Positions 47,188 through 59,374 of a stretch of 64,000 nt of DNA are shown here, piece after piece. The notes under the pieces are model-generated. The model had not been told where the DNA came from. It did no database searches and worked only from the letters and a program-made list of their open reading frames with translations. The first letter of the stretch is position 1, and each line of letters starts with the position of its first letter. Both the position numbers and the translations under genes were made by a program. This DNA is from Diphasiastrum complanatum (lineage: Eukaryota > Streptophyta > Lycopodiopsida > Lycopodiales > Lycopodiaceae), in assembly GCA_029204225.1 (NCBI GenBank), contig CM055106.1:46051180-46115179 (forward strand). The letters run 5' to 3'.

Positions 47188-48234
47188 TAGACAAAGGATG
47201 GTAACCTTTCTAACCTTCTTTAAGTTCTATTAAGATCACCAACTAATTTTTTTTTGGGAAGATTATAGTCTTTTCTAATTGTAGGAAGCTTGTAGTTGAA
47301 GTACCCAATGAATTTAGTTCTCTTTGGAAGAGAGTAGTGATGCTTATAGAATTGTTTAGGGGCCAATTTTTTATCATGTTAGAGAAGTTTTAAAGTGGGC
47401 TTTGGGTTTTTAAAAGTGCTGAAAAAAGATTTGTGGGGTGGTTAGAGGAAGTCTTCCTCTACATACACAAACATTTTTTGGCAAAAAGATTGATTCTAGC
47501 TTTGTGTTTTGATCAAAATTAGTGTTTTTTTACATAAATGAAGCCTTTGAAGTTCTGATTTTCATTTTGAAGTTCTGTTTTTCAGACCTGTAAATCTGAA
47601 AAATCAGATCTGAAAAGTGAAGTTTTCATTCAAACTTCATTAGTTACACCTTTCTATCTCCTAGTTTCATGAAGATGACAATGTAAGTAGGGAATGGTAG
47701 TGTAACTTTGTGCATAAAACAAGTTTTGAAATTCTATTTTTTGTCATTTTGAAGTTCTGATTTTCAAACCTGTAAATCTGAAAATCAGATCTTAAAATTG
47801 AAGATTTCATAAAGTTTCATTAGTTATCCATTTCTAGACACTAGTTTCTTGGTTTTGGAAATCTAGAATAGTGAGAAATGTGAAAACTTTGGTTGCTTTT
47901 GAAATGACAAATAGAAATGGAATGGGAATGGGAATGGGAATGGAAACTTTATGTAAACATTAGCTTGGATTAGTTAATTGAAGTTTACATAAAGATTTGG
48001 TTTTCATTTTTGCCTTTTGATTAAGGCAAATATAGCTTGATGTTGTTTTCCTCTTAAGCTTGGATTAAGCTTGCAAAAAGTAGGCTTGGATTGAACTTAC
48101 AAACAATAAGATTGAATGAATAGAAGTAAATACTTTTTATTTGCATTGGATGTAACAATTGAAGCATTTCTATCATTCTAATTTGAGCACTTGTTGTTGT
48201 ATTTGCATAATAGGAAAACACACAAGCAACCCCA

Positions 48235-49560
48235 ATGGATCAAACCAATGAAAACCCAACATTTGATCTATCAAACCCATCCAATGTGGCACAAGCTCTT
48301 GAACTTTTATAACAACAAATTCAAGCCACTAATAAGCAGCTTCTTGAAACTAATCAAAGAAACCAAGACTTAGAGTCTAGGTTAGCCAATCAGAAGAAGC
48401 ATGTAGTTCCACCTCCTATAAAAGTGTTTAAGGGGGAGGAGAAGGATAGGAACTTACAAGTGGTAAGTTCTTGGCTGAATGTTTGGAACAAATACCATGA
48501 ACCAATTCCATGAATCTGAGAAGTTATCCACTGTCACCGTGTTCTTAAAGGAAGAGCCTTAGTTTGGTGGGATGACTTAGTTGCAAAGGGCAATCAACCT
48601 TGTACATGGGATGACTTTTGCAAGCTTTTTAGGGATTATTTTCTACCACTTTTAGATGACTATGAACACTTCCAAAAGTTGAGTCATCTAACCATGAATA
48701 AAGGTTTGGAACAGTTTATTCAAGATTTTCATGAGTACATGAATCCATTTTATAGTGATATTCCACCTAAGGTACAAATATTAATGTTTATTGATGGGTT
48801 ACCAAAAGATTATCAAGTGGATGTTCGTAGGATCCATTCAAAAACCCTAGAAGATGCTATTAGGACTGCAAAATACTTTGATGACACACCTAAGCCACCT
48901 AGGGGTCAACAACCTAATGAGCAAAAAAAAGGTTTTCAATTTAAGAGGAAGGATAGGGAAGTTGTTAATGAAACACATCCCAATTTCAACAATCCTAAGA
49001 AAACCAAGAAAAACTTTAAAAACCATCATGGTGGCAATGATAAAGCTGAAGCTCGTAAGAAGAATCTGTGCTTCAAGTGCAATGGCGAGGGCCACCTTGC
49101 ACGTGATTGCGTCAAAAAACAAGCTTCAACCTCAGGTAATCTATCTCGAAGTAATGAGATGGATGTTTGTTTTCTTAGTTCTTTAGTTTTTAGTCCTAAT
49201 AACCTTATTTGCATTAAACGTAAAGTTAAAGATCAAGTTGTTAATGTTCTTTTGGACACGGGATCCACTCATAAATTTATTAATGTATATTTGGTGCAGA
49301 CGCTAAACCTTCCTACCAGAAAAAGTGAGAAAAAATACCGTGTGACAATGGAATCGGCTGAGTAATTCCGATTTGATGGATTTTATTGTTCCTGATGTAG
49401 AATTGCACATTCAGGATTATTATGAAAAACTAGCATGTTGTTCAATTAGCTAATGTAGATAATGTTCTTGGGCAACAATGGCATTTTGATAAGAACAAAT
49501 CATTGAGAATTGATTTTGTTGAGAAATCTTTATCTTTTATGCATGAGAATCCTTTAATTA
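48235..49560 (+). pseudogene. gypsy 1 gag and protease
   Basis: ATG at 48235 (MDQTNENPTFDLSNP), a TAA about 25 codons later, gag core (GRALVWWDDLVAKG, LFRDYFLPLL, FIDGLPKDYQVDV), zinc knuckle CFKCNGEGHLARDC (49069-49110) and protease site LLDTGSTHKFIN near 49252. The frame ends at 49364; protease-like sequence then continues in other frames to about 49560 (LHIQDYYEKL). Confidence 0.85.
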
Positions 49561-49618
49561 AGATCAAGGCTAGTTTAAGTGTTGAAACCCTTATTCTAAA
49601 TAGGAACTTAATTTTATT

Positions 49619-51125
49619 ATGAAGAATTCTGATTTTAAAGTTTATTTATGTTTTCATAATGATATCATTTGTTGCAATGATGAAGAACTTAACATAAATG
49701 CCATGAATATACCCAGTGAGAACACTACAGAATTTGAAGCCTATAATGAACTTAGGCAGGAATTCAATGATGTTTTTTTAGACCTTCCTGTAGGTTTACC
49801 ACCAGAAAGGACAGTTGATCATAAAATTGACCTAATACCTGGAGCAATTCCAATCGCACAGTGTCCTTATAGGATGAGTGCATCGGAAGAGACTGAGGTA
49901 AATAGGCAATTACATGATTACCTGAAAAAGAGGTGGGTACAACCTAGTAAGTCTCCTTGGGCATCACCAGTGGTTCTGGTGGCCAAGAAGGATGGGACTA
50001 TAAGGTTTTGCGTCGACTATAAGAAATTGAACAAGGTAATCGTTAAGAATAGATATCCACTGCCACAGATAGATGATCTAATAGACTATCTTGGTGGTGT
50101 TGGGTACTTTACCAAGATAGATTTAAGATCGAGCTACCATCATATACGCAATAAGGCAAACGATATACCAAAAACTGGGTTTCGAACTCGCTTTGGTCAC
50201 TACGAATTTTTGGTGTTGCCTTTTGGTTTGACCAATGCACCGGCAACTTTCCAACAAATGATGAACGATTTGTTCAAGCCATATTTGGGAAGATTCGTAG
50301 TGGTATTCTTAGATGATATCCTAGTGTTCAGTAAGACTTTGGTAGAACATAAAGAGCATCTTAGGATTGTCTTGGACATTCTAAGAAGGGAAAAGCTCTT
50401 TGTCAAGGAGTCTAAGTGTGACTTTTTTGCTAAGGAATTGTCCTACTTGGGGCATAAGATTTTCGAACGGGGGGTGGAGATTGAGGCTGATCGTATCCGG
50501 AGGGTTATTGATTGGCCTATTCTCACCACAGTTCGGGAAATCAAGTCTTTCTTGGGGTTTGTGGGATTTTTCTATCGGCATATTCCCCAATTTGCTCGAT
50601 TGGCATTTCCCCTTACCCAGGCCTTGAAAGACTATAAGAAGCTAAGCCGGAGGGCTGAGAGTCCACTAGTGGTGTGGACGGAGGATATGAATAATTGTTT
50701 TGAGTTGCTCAAGAAAAGTGTCACTTCGGCACCAATACTAATCATTGGCGATCCTAATAAGACTTTTGTGGTTAGGACTGATGCAAGTGATTATGCTATT
50801 GGAGTTGTTTTAATGCAGGATGGACAACCTGTGGCTTATGAAAAAAGAAACTCAATCCTGCTCAGTCTAGGTATTGTACCTATGAGAAGGAACTATTTGC
50901 AATTGTTCATTCCTTGAAAATTTGACGACATTATTTGTATGGAGCCATATTTGAAATTTTGACGGATCATCAGACTCTTCGATATTTCTTTGATGCTACA
51001 GATTTAAAGGGGAGGCAAGCTAGATGGGTTGAGCTGATGCAAATCTTTGACGTTTCTATACGTTATTGTAAAGGAAGTCAAAATACTCTAGCGGATGCTT
51101 TGAGTCGGTTACCGGTTATTAATCA
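49619..51125 (+). pseudogene. gypsy 1 reverse transcriptase and RNase H
   Basis: A 432-codon open frame: [65 protein letters not shown] (FLDD catalytic box), YLGHKI, and the RNase H start [18 protein letters not shown] shift near 50845 moves the rest of RNase H to the frame from 50935 (ILTDHQTLRYF, RQARWVELMQIFD, LADALSRLP). The catalytic Asp residues of the RT are intact. Confidence 0.92.
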
Positions 51126-52629
51126 GTTGTGCTTTACTGTTATAGAACCGGAGTTGCTTCAGTCTCTTCAAGGACTATATGAGTCCGATCCTTTTTTTGG
51201 AAAGTATTGGCAACAAGTACTTTTGGGGGTCGATTCAGGTTTGCAAGATTCCTCGAATCGGGGAAAGACTGAAACGGATTTCATAATTCGAAACAGGATT
51301 TTGTTTCGTAAAGGAAAGGTGTGTGTACCGGAGAATGACATTGTAAGGGCCCAAATCTTGCATGAGTGTCATGATAATCCATGCGCAGGACATCCGGGTA
51401 TACAAAGAACACTTGACTTAGTTCAAAGGAAATTTTGGTCCTAAGATGAAAAGTCAGGTAGAGGCCTATGTACTTAAATGTTACTAAGTGCCAGTTAAAT
51501 AAAGCAGAGACGCTAAAAGCTAGTGGCCTATTACATCCTTTAGATATTCCTACCGAAAAGTGGGAAAGTATATCTATGGATTTTGTGGTCAGGCTTCCAC
51601 AGGGAAGGGCCACGATTCGGTTTGGGTCATTGTTGACAGACTTACGAAGTTTGCTCAATTTATCCCAACGAAAACTATTGTTAAAGCTTCAGAACTAGCT
51701 GAACTGTTTGTTGAGAAGCGTTTTCGACTGTACGGGCTGCCTTGCGATATTGTCAGTGACTGTGACCCAAAATTCACTGGGAATTTTTGGCCAGCAGTAT
51801 TTGAAAAGTTGGAAACAACTTTAAGTTTGAATTCTACATATCATCCGGAATCAGACGGTCAAACGGAAAGGATCAATCAGACGATGGAGGATATGCTTCG
51901 AGCATATGTGGGCCATCGGCAGTCTGATTGGGAACAGTACCTTTCACTAGTGGAATTTGCATATAATAGTGCAAAACATTCAGCGACCGGATTCATCCCT
52001 TTCATGCTTATGTATGGTTTTCAACCTCGATCACCAATTAGTGTTGGCATGAAAAACCTACGGGTGCAAGCCGCAGCTGATTTCCTTGCGGATATGCAAG
52101 AAATGTTACAACTGGCTAAAGATAACATAAGAAGTGCCCAGGACAGGGCAAGACACTATGCTGATCTATCTCGGAAGCAAAGGTATTCATGGTCAACGAC
52201 TGGGTGTTTTTGAGAGTCCCTAGTCACTCTAGGAGCTTGAAAACTATTAAGTGTGCAAAGTTGGCGCCTAGGTATTGCGGTCCTTTTAAGGTTATCCAAG
52301 TGATAAACAAGGTCGCATACAAACTAGACCTTCCAACTAACGTTGGAATTCATCATGTTTTCCACGTAAGTAAGTTGAAACCCTCGTTGGGGGTTGGGGA
52401 GGCCCTGGTTCCTGTGGAAGATCTAGTGGAACTTCTTCGTGATGACTCCGTGAGTGGACCACCTAAACCCGAGGCGATTGTTAATAGCCGGCAGAGAACT
52501 CTGCGGAGTAGAGTGCTTCGAAGATTTTTAGTCAGGTGGAGGGGCAAATCAAAAGAGGAGGATAACTGGGAAAAGGAGGCTGATCTCCAGAAGAATTATC
52601 CAAATTTTTCCCTACAAGGAAAAATTTAA
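51126..52629 (+). pseudogene. gypsy 1 integrase with chromodomain
   Basis: Zinc-binding start HECHDNPCAGHPGIQRTLDL near 51357, frame changes near 51443 and 51600, core with SMDFVV, DRLTKFAQFIPTKT, VSDCDPKFTGNFW and SDGQTERINQ (D, D, E present), and GPF-like tail (RYCGPFKVI). The last 60 residues, RFLVRWRGKSKEEDNWEKE and its surroundings near 52525-52600, are a chromodomain, which in this group targets integration to chromatin marks. Confidence 0.9.
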
Positions 52630-52632
52630 GTT

Positions 52633-53497
52633 TAGGGGGAAGGAATGTTACATACCTATGTAACTAACAGTACTTCAGACCCCTAATAGTCCATTTAGTG
52701 TTGGGGGCTAAATGGCAAGATACCTTTAGGATTAAGTGTACGTGTCCTTGGATAAGGGCAGACAAGTGAATATACCTTAGTTGGAGGTATGGAGTCACGT
52801 GACCCTTGGATAAGGGGTACCCTTAGTGTTAAGAGTAGATGTCTTAGATTAAGGTACTAGTGTCCTTGGTTAAGGGCAGGTAGGTGTCTATGCCTTGGAT
52901 GGAGGTATGGAACCTAGAGAGGTGTTAGGAAGTCATTGGATGACTATTTTTCTAAACCTTGGGCCTCAACCTTGAACCATATCACTTTATTGGTCTAGGA
53001 CCAAAGTATACTTGCACAGCTTGGGAAATGGGACCTAGTAGGAGGGCACCCTTCTAAAGTGTCCATTGAGTTCCCAACTCCCACAAGAAAGGCATTCGAA
53101 GAGTCATAGGTTATGGAAGGAGTCTCTTGACATTCCATAAGCCTATGGAGGCTCTTGAGATTCTTTAACTCCCCTAGGCTTCTCCCTCTCTCATTGGATG
53201 AGCATGGAACTCCATAGTGCATTGGAGGGGTCCATGGGCCATCTATATGAGGGTAGTAGGGCGCCCATTGGGAGGGGGAGATCTCTCTTGTTTGCTTGGC
53301 TTATGCTCTAGTGTTGCTACTAGTGTGTAGAGTGCTTTCTTGTGGTAGTATGCTTGAGGTTTGGACCTTGCTTATGGTATGGGACATGGATCTTGAATAT
53401 GCTATGGAGTGTTGTGGTATGCTTGTGATTTGTTTATGGTTAGCAAGAGGGTGCTAGATAGGTCTTGCTTGAAGATTGGATCTAGCTATGGTTGGGT
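52633..53497 (+). repeat. polypurine tract and truncated 3' LTR of gypsy 1
   Basis: AGGGGGAAGGAA precedes the LTR start TGTTACATACC (52647). The LTR contains two diverged tandem units of about 100 bases (near 52720-52792 and 52827-52912) that the 5' LTR lacks in part. At 53494-53497 it passes into RT sequence of another element through the shared bases GGGT. Confidence 0.9.
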
Positions 53498-54672
53498 ACC
53501 ATCAAATCAGAATACATCCGAAAGATGTATCTAAAACTGGTTTTAGGACCATGTTTGGCCACTACGAGTTTCTTGTTTTGCCCTTTGGTTTAACTAATGC
53601 TCCTGCTACTTTCCAGCAAATGATGAACGATTTATTTCGTCCATATTTGGAAAAGTTTGTAGTAGTATTTATGGACAATATTTTGATCTATAGCAGAACA
53701 CTCAAAGAGCATGCCAAGCATCTCCGTACTATCTTACGTATCTTAAGACAAGAGAAGTTTTATGAAAAGAAATCAAAGTGTGAATTATTTGAAAAGGAAC
53801 TTCTTTACCTTGGTCATAAGATCACCTCTTTTGGGATCAAGATTGATGAGAAAAAAGTAAAGACAGTAGTGAAATGGCCAGTCCCTAAAACGGTTCGTGA
53901 ACTTAAGTCATTCTTAGATTTCACTGTGTTTTCTTCGTAGATGTGCAAAGGAATACTCGTAGATTGTTGCGCCTCTCAACAATATGTTGAAAGGAGTGAA
54001 AAGCCGCAAAGGTAGGCCAAGTCCTCCCATAAAATGTTTGGTGAGAGTTTTAAAAAACTCTTGCTTCTAATTGCCTCATCTCCAGTTTTGAGGATAGCAA
54101 ATCCAAATTTGTCGTTCGTCATTAACACTGATGTGAGTGATACGACTATTGGAGCCGTTCTCTTGCAGGAGAACCAGCCTGTTGCCTTTGAAAGTAAGAA
54201 ACTAATCGATGCACATGCTAGATATACTACGCATGAAAAAGAGCTTTTTGCAGTGATCCATGCTTTGAAATCGGGGAGGCATTCCCTGTATGGTAATAAG
54301 TTTGTGGTTAATAGAGATCACCAACCTTTAAAGTATTTCTGCAATCAGAATGATTTGAGAGGTCGTAAGGCCAAATGGGTAGAACTCATGCAAGACTTTG
54401 ACTTTGAAGTGCGGTATATCATAGGCTCATCTAATCAGGCAGCTGATGCACTTAGTCGAATTGGTGAAGTAAACAAACTTTCCTTCACTGAGATCAATAC
54501 AAACTTTTATAGAGGTCTTTGTGAGAAAGACCCACATTTTGGACCAATTTGGAATAGGGTTCTAACAATTACATCAAGCAGGACTGATGGTCATGGTGAT
54601 CAGTCTGGGGGGAAGGATATAAAGGATGCTGATGACTTCTCTATCTGTAATGGACTTTTGTTCAGGAAGTAA
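53494..54672 (+). pseudogene. gypsy 2 RT (3' part) and RNase H
   Basis: Starts inside the RT at GYHQIRIHPKDVSKTGFRT, then [19 protein letters not shown] and VVVFMDNILIYSR, where the catalytic box is FMDN instead of FMDD (second Asp to Asn). A frame break near 53940 is followed by RNase H: NTDVSDTTIGAVLLQEN, YTTHEKELFAVIHALKS, RDHQPLKYF and AADALSRIGE. The missing first part of this RT is found inverted at 58505-58870. Confidence 0.92.
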
Positions 54673-54681
54673 AAGGTTTGT

Positions 54682-55900
54682 GTGCTCGATGAGGATGTTA
54701 TTAAAAATAACATTCTTAATGAATGTCATGATTCACCATGTGCAGGACATCCCAACATACATCGTACATTAGATTTGGTACGAAGGGACTTCTATTGGCC
54801 AAAACTCAAGCCCTTTGTAGAATCTTATGTGGTCAAGTGTGACCAATGCCAGTTGAATAAAGCTGGACGCCATAAGGTTGGCAGATTATTGCATCCATTG
54901 GATATCCTATATAAGAGATGGGATAGTATTTCCATGGATTTCGTGGTTGGGTCACCACAGACGAATAAACAACATGATGTAATTTGGGTTGTGGTCGATC
55001 GTCTTATCAAATTGGCTATGTTTATTCCGGTAAAGACCACCGTGAAGGCTTCTGATTTAGCTCATATATTTGTAGAGAGTCTGTTTAGGCTTTACAGATT
55101 ACCAAGTGATATTGTGAGCGATCGCGATCCAAAGTTCACCGGTCACTTTTGGTTGGCCGTATTTGCTAAACTAGAGATGACACTGAGCTTGAGTTATTCT
55201 GATCATCCTGAGATGGATGGACAGATGGAAAGAACAAATCAAATGATGGAATAAATGCTTCGGGCATATGTTTCCCGACGGCAATTTGATTGGAAGAAGT
55301 ATCTTCATTGATCGATTTTGCCTATAACAGTAGTAAGCATTCGGCTACCGGTTATAGCCAGTTTATGCTTATGTACGAATTTGAGCCTAGGTCACCCATT
55401 GTGGTAGAGACTCGGACGATCAAGTTTCAAAAAGTGGCTTCCTACATGATATGCAGGAAATGCTACGGATTGCACTTGAAAATGTCCAGTGTGCCCAGGA
55501 TAGGGACCAATATTATGCAAATCTGAAAAGGTCACCGAGAGACTTCCAAGTGGGAGTTTGGGTATATTTGAGAATTCCGAAGGATTCAAGTGTAATGCGT
55601 ATCGGCAAGCATTATAAGTTTTCCCCTAGACATAGAGGACCATATAAGATCTTGAAAAAGATCGGGTCCTTAGCTTACCAATTGGAACTCCCGAAAGGAT
55701 CTCAAGTGCATTCCATTTTTCACGGGTGTACTTCGACTTGAATCATCGGGTGTACTTCGACTTGAACCCAAAAAGATCTTAGATACAAGAACTAAACGAT
55801 TGAAAAATTGTATAGTTACCAAGCATCTGGTTCGATGAAGGGATGTATGAACGATGATGATTCCTAGGAATAGGAAGGAAGCTTAAGGAGGAACTTTTCT
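54682..55900 (+). pseudogene. gypsy 2 integrase
   Basis: Zinc-binding region ECHDSPCAGHPNIHRTLDL...CDQCQLNK, core SMDFVV, VSDRDPKFTGHFW, DGQMERTNQMM (D, D, E present), stop at 55252, FAYNSSKHSATGY, and a tail in other frames with GPYKIL (near 55640). Past 55741, PKKILDTRTKRLKN and KHLVR match the start of a chromodomain. Several shifts and stops. Confidence 0.88.
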
Positions 55901-55943
55901 AGTTTTAAGTTATGACGACAAAACTTGAATAAGGGGGGAAGAA

Positions 55944-56406
55944 TGTCATGCCCATGACTGGTCTTCGGTAGCGTGTCCACGCTAGGGACTGGTAGACCAA
56001 CAACCCGTAAGTTAATTGTGACTATAAGGGAATTGGGGCCCTTATGTGTACATGGTCATAATTAATGGTTGTAGGCCTAAACACATGGTGGTGGAGTTGG
56101 TATGGGTCTATTAGTGAGTCATTAGGGAACTGGATGACGTGGCCCAGATAGGTTGCAGAGGTGTTCAAGGAGGTGTCACAGTGCACTACTAGTGGTGCGT
56201 GGGCCTTGGAGGGTATAAGTATACTTATTGGGCTCTCACTAGTGTATGCTTGGTTCTGTGATTTGGTAGCTACATGCTGCTAATGTGATTCCTCTTTCCA
56301 TGACTATGATTGATCCATAGTCGGGGGGCTACATTCGTACGATCTAGGTTTGGTTGAGTTGGTTTATTCACCACCCGTTCCCTTGTGTTGTTGTTTTGAT
56401 GGTATG
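55944..56406 (+). repeat. 3' LTR of gypsy 2, truncated
   Basis: AAGGGGGGAAGAA precedes TGTCATGCCC at 55944. It matches the minus-strand LTR at 59375-59871. It breaks off at 56406, where another LTR starting TGTTACGGCC begins. Confidence 0.9.
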
Positions 56407-56616
56407 TGTTACGGCCATAATGGGGGGGTTTGTACCATTAGGGAGTTGTCTTAGACATAGGGGCCAGGCCTAATTTGGACAATAGCTAAGTAAGATCTTA
56501 GGCTATGCCTGCATGCAATATAGGCATGTGTATTGCATCCTAGTATGGGATAAGATGTACATGCACTATGTCTATGCATGGGTCTTTGCTATTGTGAGTT
56601 AGGAGTGCCTACATGC
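56407..56616 (+). repeat. LTR start of gypsy 3
   Basis: TGTTACGGCCATAATGGGGG at 56407 matches TGTTATGGCCCTAATGGGGG at 57481. Only the first part is clear. From 56617 sequence like a minus-strand gypsy 2 LTR follows to about 56785. Confidence 0.7.
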
Positions 56617-56784
56617 AGTGGACGAAACCGTCCCAACCAAACCTAGACCGTCCGATCTAGCCCCCGAGCACTAGGGAGTATGGCAAATCTCTATGATAGG
56701 AAGCACTTACCAATCTGACAACATAACGGTCACAGACTCTCAATGATCCAAATGGACACATGAGAGGGTATATATAGAGAGTAG

Positions 56785-57452
56785 CTCAAGTGTTTGTTGA
56801 ACGTTTGTTTAGGCTATATGAGTTGCCATCTAACATTGTTAGTGATCGGGATCCTAAGTTTACGGGCCGATTTTGGACGACAATATTTGAAAAGCTTGAG
56901 ACGTTTTTGAGCATGGGCTCGACTGATCATCCGAAATCCGATGGTCAGACAGAGAGGACTAATCAGATGATGGAACAAATGCTTCGTGCATACGTTTTGC
57001 TTAGGCAATCTCAGTGGGAAAAGTATCTTCCATTGATTGAGTTTGCTTATAATAGTAGTAAGCATTTGGCTACTGGATATAATCCGTTTATGCTTATGTA
57101 TGGATTTCAGTCTAGATCTTCGATAATGGTTGAAACTGAGTCGATTAAAGTTTCGAAAGTAGCGAATTTCTTGTGTGAAATGCAAGAAATGTTACAGTTA
57201 GCATGTGAAAATGTTCTAAGTGCCCAAGATCGGGTAAGACATTTTGCTAATCTAAAAAGATCGTCTCGAGAGTTTCAAGTTGGAGATTGGATTTTTTTAG
57301 AACCTGAAAAGATTCTTGATACTAGATCCAAGCGATTGCAAAATCGGGATGTTATTGAGCATCTGGTTTGTTGTAAAGGATATTCTGATGATGAGGATTC
57401 TTGAGAACTAGAAGGTAATCTAAGGAAGAGTTTCCCGGACTTTGAGTTATGA
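56785..57452 (+). pseudogene. gypsy 3 integrase and chromodomain relic
   Basis: FVERLFRLYELPSNIVSDRD begins in mid-domain, then DPKFTGRFW, SDGQTERTNQMM (catalytic D and E), FAYNSSKHLATGY and REFQVGDWIF. A deletion joins this to the chromodomain (EPEKILDTRSKRLQN, then EHLVCCKGYSDDEDS). The stop at 57402 is TGA in place of the conserved Trp codon, and ELEGNLRKSFPDF continues after it. Third member of the same chromovirus group. Confidence 0.88.
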
Positions 57453-57467
57453 GGACAGAACTAAAAT

Positions 57468-57534
57468 AAGGGGGGAGGTATGTTATGGCCCTAATGGGGG
57501 GATTTCTTCCATTAGGGGGCTACCTTATTGTCGG
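57468..57534 (+). repeat. polypurine tract and 3' LTR stub of gypsy 3
   Basis: AAGGGGGGAGGTA precedes TGTTATGGCC (57481). Only about 50 bases of LTR remain before gag-like sequence of another family begins. Confidence 0.75.
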
Positions 57535-57882
57535 GCTACGCATCCTATTGATGCTTGCCCTTCATATCAGCTTATCCAAGCACACGCCATCCAACAATAT
57601 GAAGACCAACTATCTCAATCTGGACATTCCTCACATTATCACGAATATCCACTAGAAAGTCTAGAACCACTAGCCATACAAGATGGCTATGCTGTTATAC
57701 AAGGGCCATTGAACAACAGATGTTTCATCTATGTTGAAACCGGCCACTTCATGATTGATTGTCCAGTCAAGACCAAGTACCACGCCGATTGTCCCGACTG
57801 TGTCAGAAAACACAGTTTCAAAGACTGTCCAAAACAACCAAGTAAGATCCTACCTGCCCGCTACGTTAGTTATGAATCATGA
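57535..57882 (+). pseudogene. gypsy gag zinc-knuckle relic (second copy)
   Basis: Same order as at 37.9-38.5 kb: HPIDACPSYQLI, LAIQDGYAVIQGPLNNRCFI, TGHFMIDC, KTKYHADCPDC and KHSFKDC. The second Cys of the main knuckle is Tyr (CFIYVETGHFMIDC), a G-to-A type change. The trailing 400 bases to 58290 hold nothing I recognise. Confidence 0.8.
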
Positions 57883-58290
57883 TAGGATCCTCACGACAAC
57901 ACCACACGAGCACCATAGCGACCAACAATTAAACATGCTGTTCAATCGAGAAGTTACTTGTGAACTTCTACATCACCATGCCATTTACCGGATCAATAAT
58001 CACATATAGACATTATATGAAATGAGTTGTTGCAAGACGTAGAGGAAACAGACGTCATCTACTACTTTTTCCATACAAGAGCAACCTCACCAGGGAATTG
58101 ACATTTTCACAACAGTCCTGCAACATCAAATCTATATGTCTTTTCATTTTCTGATGAGATTTCCAACACCTACATAAAACAAACCACATATGGGCATCAG
58201 AAATCTATCAAAGATTCATTTTATGAATCTCATGATTTGAAAGCTACTAATGGGAATAGTATCTTCTTATTCTATGCATTTCAAGCCATA

Positions 58291-58504
58291 TGTTACTTTT
58301 ACAAGTAGAGGTGAGGAAGTCCTCCAAATCCAAGGTAGAGCTTCCAAATGTCCTCCAAGCAACCTGCAAGCTTCAAGATGCTCCCCAACTCCAAGCTAGG
58401 ATGCCTCCACCTGCAAGTAAGGATCTGCAAGCCTCCAAGGATCTCTCCTCCACGTGTGTCCCTACTCTTTAAACACACAGATAGATAACAAGTTGGCCTC
58501 AAGT
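58291..58504 (-). repeat. inverted 3' part of the gypsy 1 LTR
   Basis: The minus strand reads from ACTTGAGGCC (58504) to the LTR end GTAACA (58291), matching 46965-47175 of the 5' LTR. It begins about where the plus-strand 3' LTR stops at 53497, and so is its missing part. Confidence 0.9.
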
Positions 58505-59361
58505 CCGTACATAGATCAATTTTCGTGAAGTATTTAGCTCCATTCAACCGATCTATGAGATCATCCATCCTGGGTAATGAATATTTATTCTTAACTGTAA
58601 GTTTGTTTAGACCCTTGTAATCTACACATAGCCGAAAACCCCCATCTTTCTTTATCTTAAGGAGGACAGATGCTCCCTATGGAGACTTACTTGGTCTAAT
58701 GTGCCCCATCATGAGATATTCCTTGATTTGCCCAGCCACTTCCTCCTCTACCTTTTGACTAAATCGATATGGTTGTCTGAAGATAGGACGACCGTCGGGC
58801 AAAAGATCTATGTCCACCGACCGAGTGGTTAAGGTAGCTGTTTCGAAAAAACTTCACTAAACTCTTGTTTTAAATCTTGCAATAGTTGTTGTTCCTAATG
58901 TGAATTTTCGGTGTTTAATCATGAAAACACATTCACATCACCAACATCACAATGCATCCGAGATTTTAAAAGCAAATAAAAGGGTTCATATTCAGAATCA
59001 TGAAGTTTCTCTATTGATTCAGTCAAGGAAATCATCGGCGATGGAAGTACATCGGTCTCTCCAGAAATAGAAACAATTTGATCAAACTTATTCTTAAATA
59101 TCACAATATGATTTTTAAAATCTATTTTCAAAGAATCTGATTTATCGAAAAACCATTCATAGCCCAAGATCACATCAGTTCGGTCCAGATTCATGACATG
59201 GAAGTCCAACGGCTCAACATGGTCCTGCATCCGAGGCTCTAAGTTTGAGACTTTGACATCCCATATCTCAGTGTCTGACCCTGAGGCAAGAAGGACCACG
59301 TAACGGTGATCACTAGCCATGGTGGGCACTCGGAGCTTCTGCACAAGTCGAGCATTCCCAT
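58505..59361 (-). pseudogene. gypsy 2 protease and RT (5' part), inverted
   Basis: From 59344: QKLRVPTMASDHRYVVLLAS and TDVILGYEWFFDKSD (end of the aspartic protease; the DTG site itself is lost), a frame to 58919, then RT fragments [31 protein letters not shown] and YFTKIDLCT, which stops at 58505. The next residues, GYHQIRI, are at 53494 on the other strand. Gag is absent: the primer site at 59362 lies directly beside the protease. Confidence 0.88.
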
Positions 59362-59374
59362 GGCTCTAATAGCA
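59362..59374 (-). other. worn primer-binding site of gypsy 2
   Basis: The minus strand reads TGCTATTAGAGCC, two changes from the initiator tRNA-Met form TGGTATCAGAGCC. Confidence 0.7.

Larger units (their letters stand above)
46280..53497 (+). mobile_element. Ty3/gypsy chromovirus 1
   Basis: Nearly complete element: 5' LTR, initiator-Met primer site, gag, protease, RT, RNase H, integrase with chromodomain, polypurine tract and most of the 3' LTR. The 3' LTR stops at about 53497, and its remaining 214 bases lie inverted at 58291-58504. Stops and frame shifts are scattered through all domains, though the RT keeps a long open frame. Confidence 0.93.
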
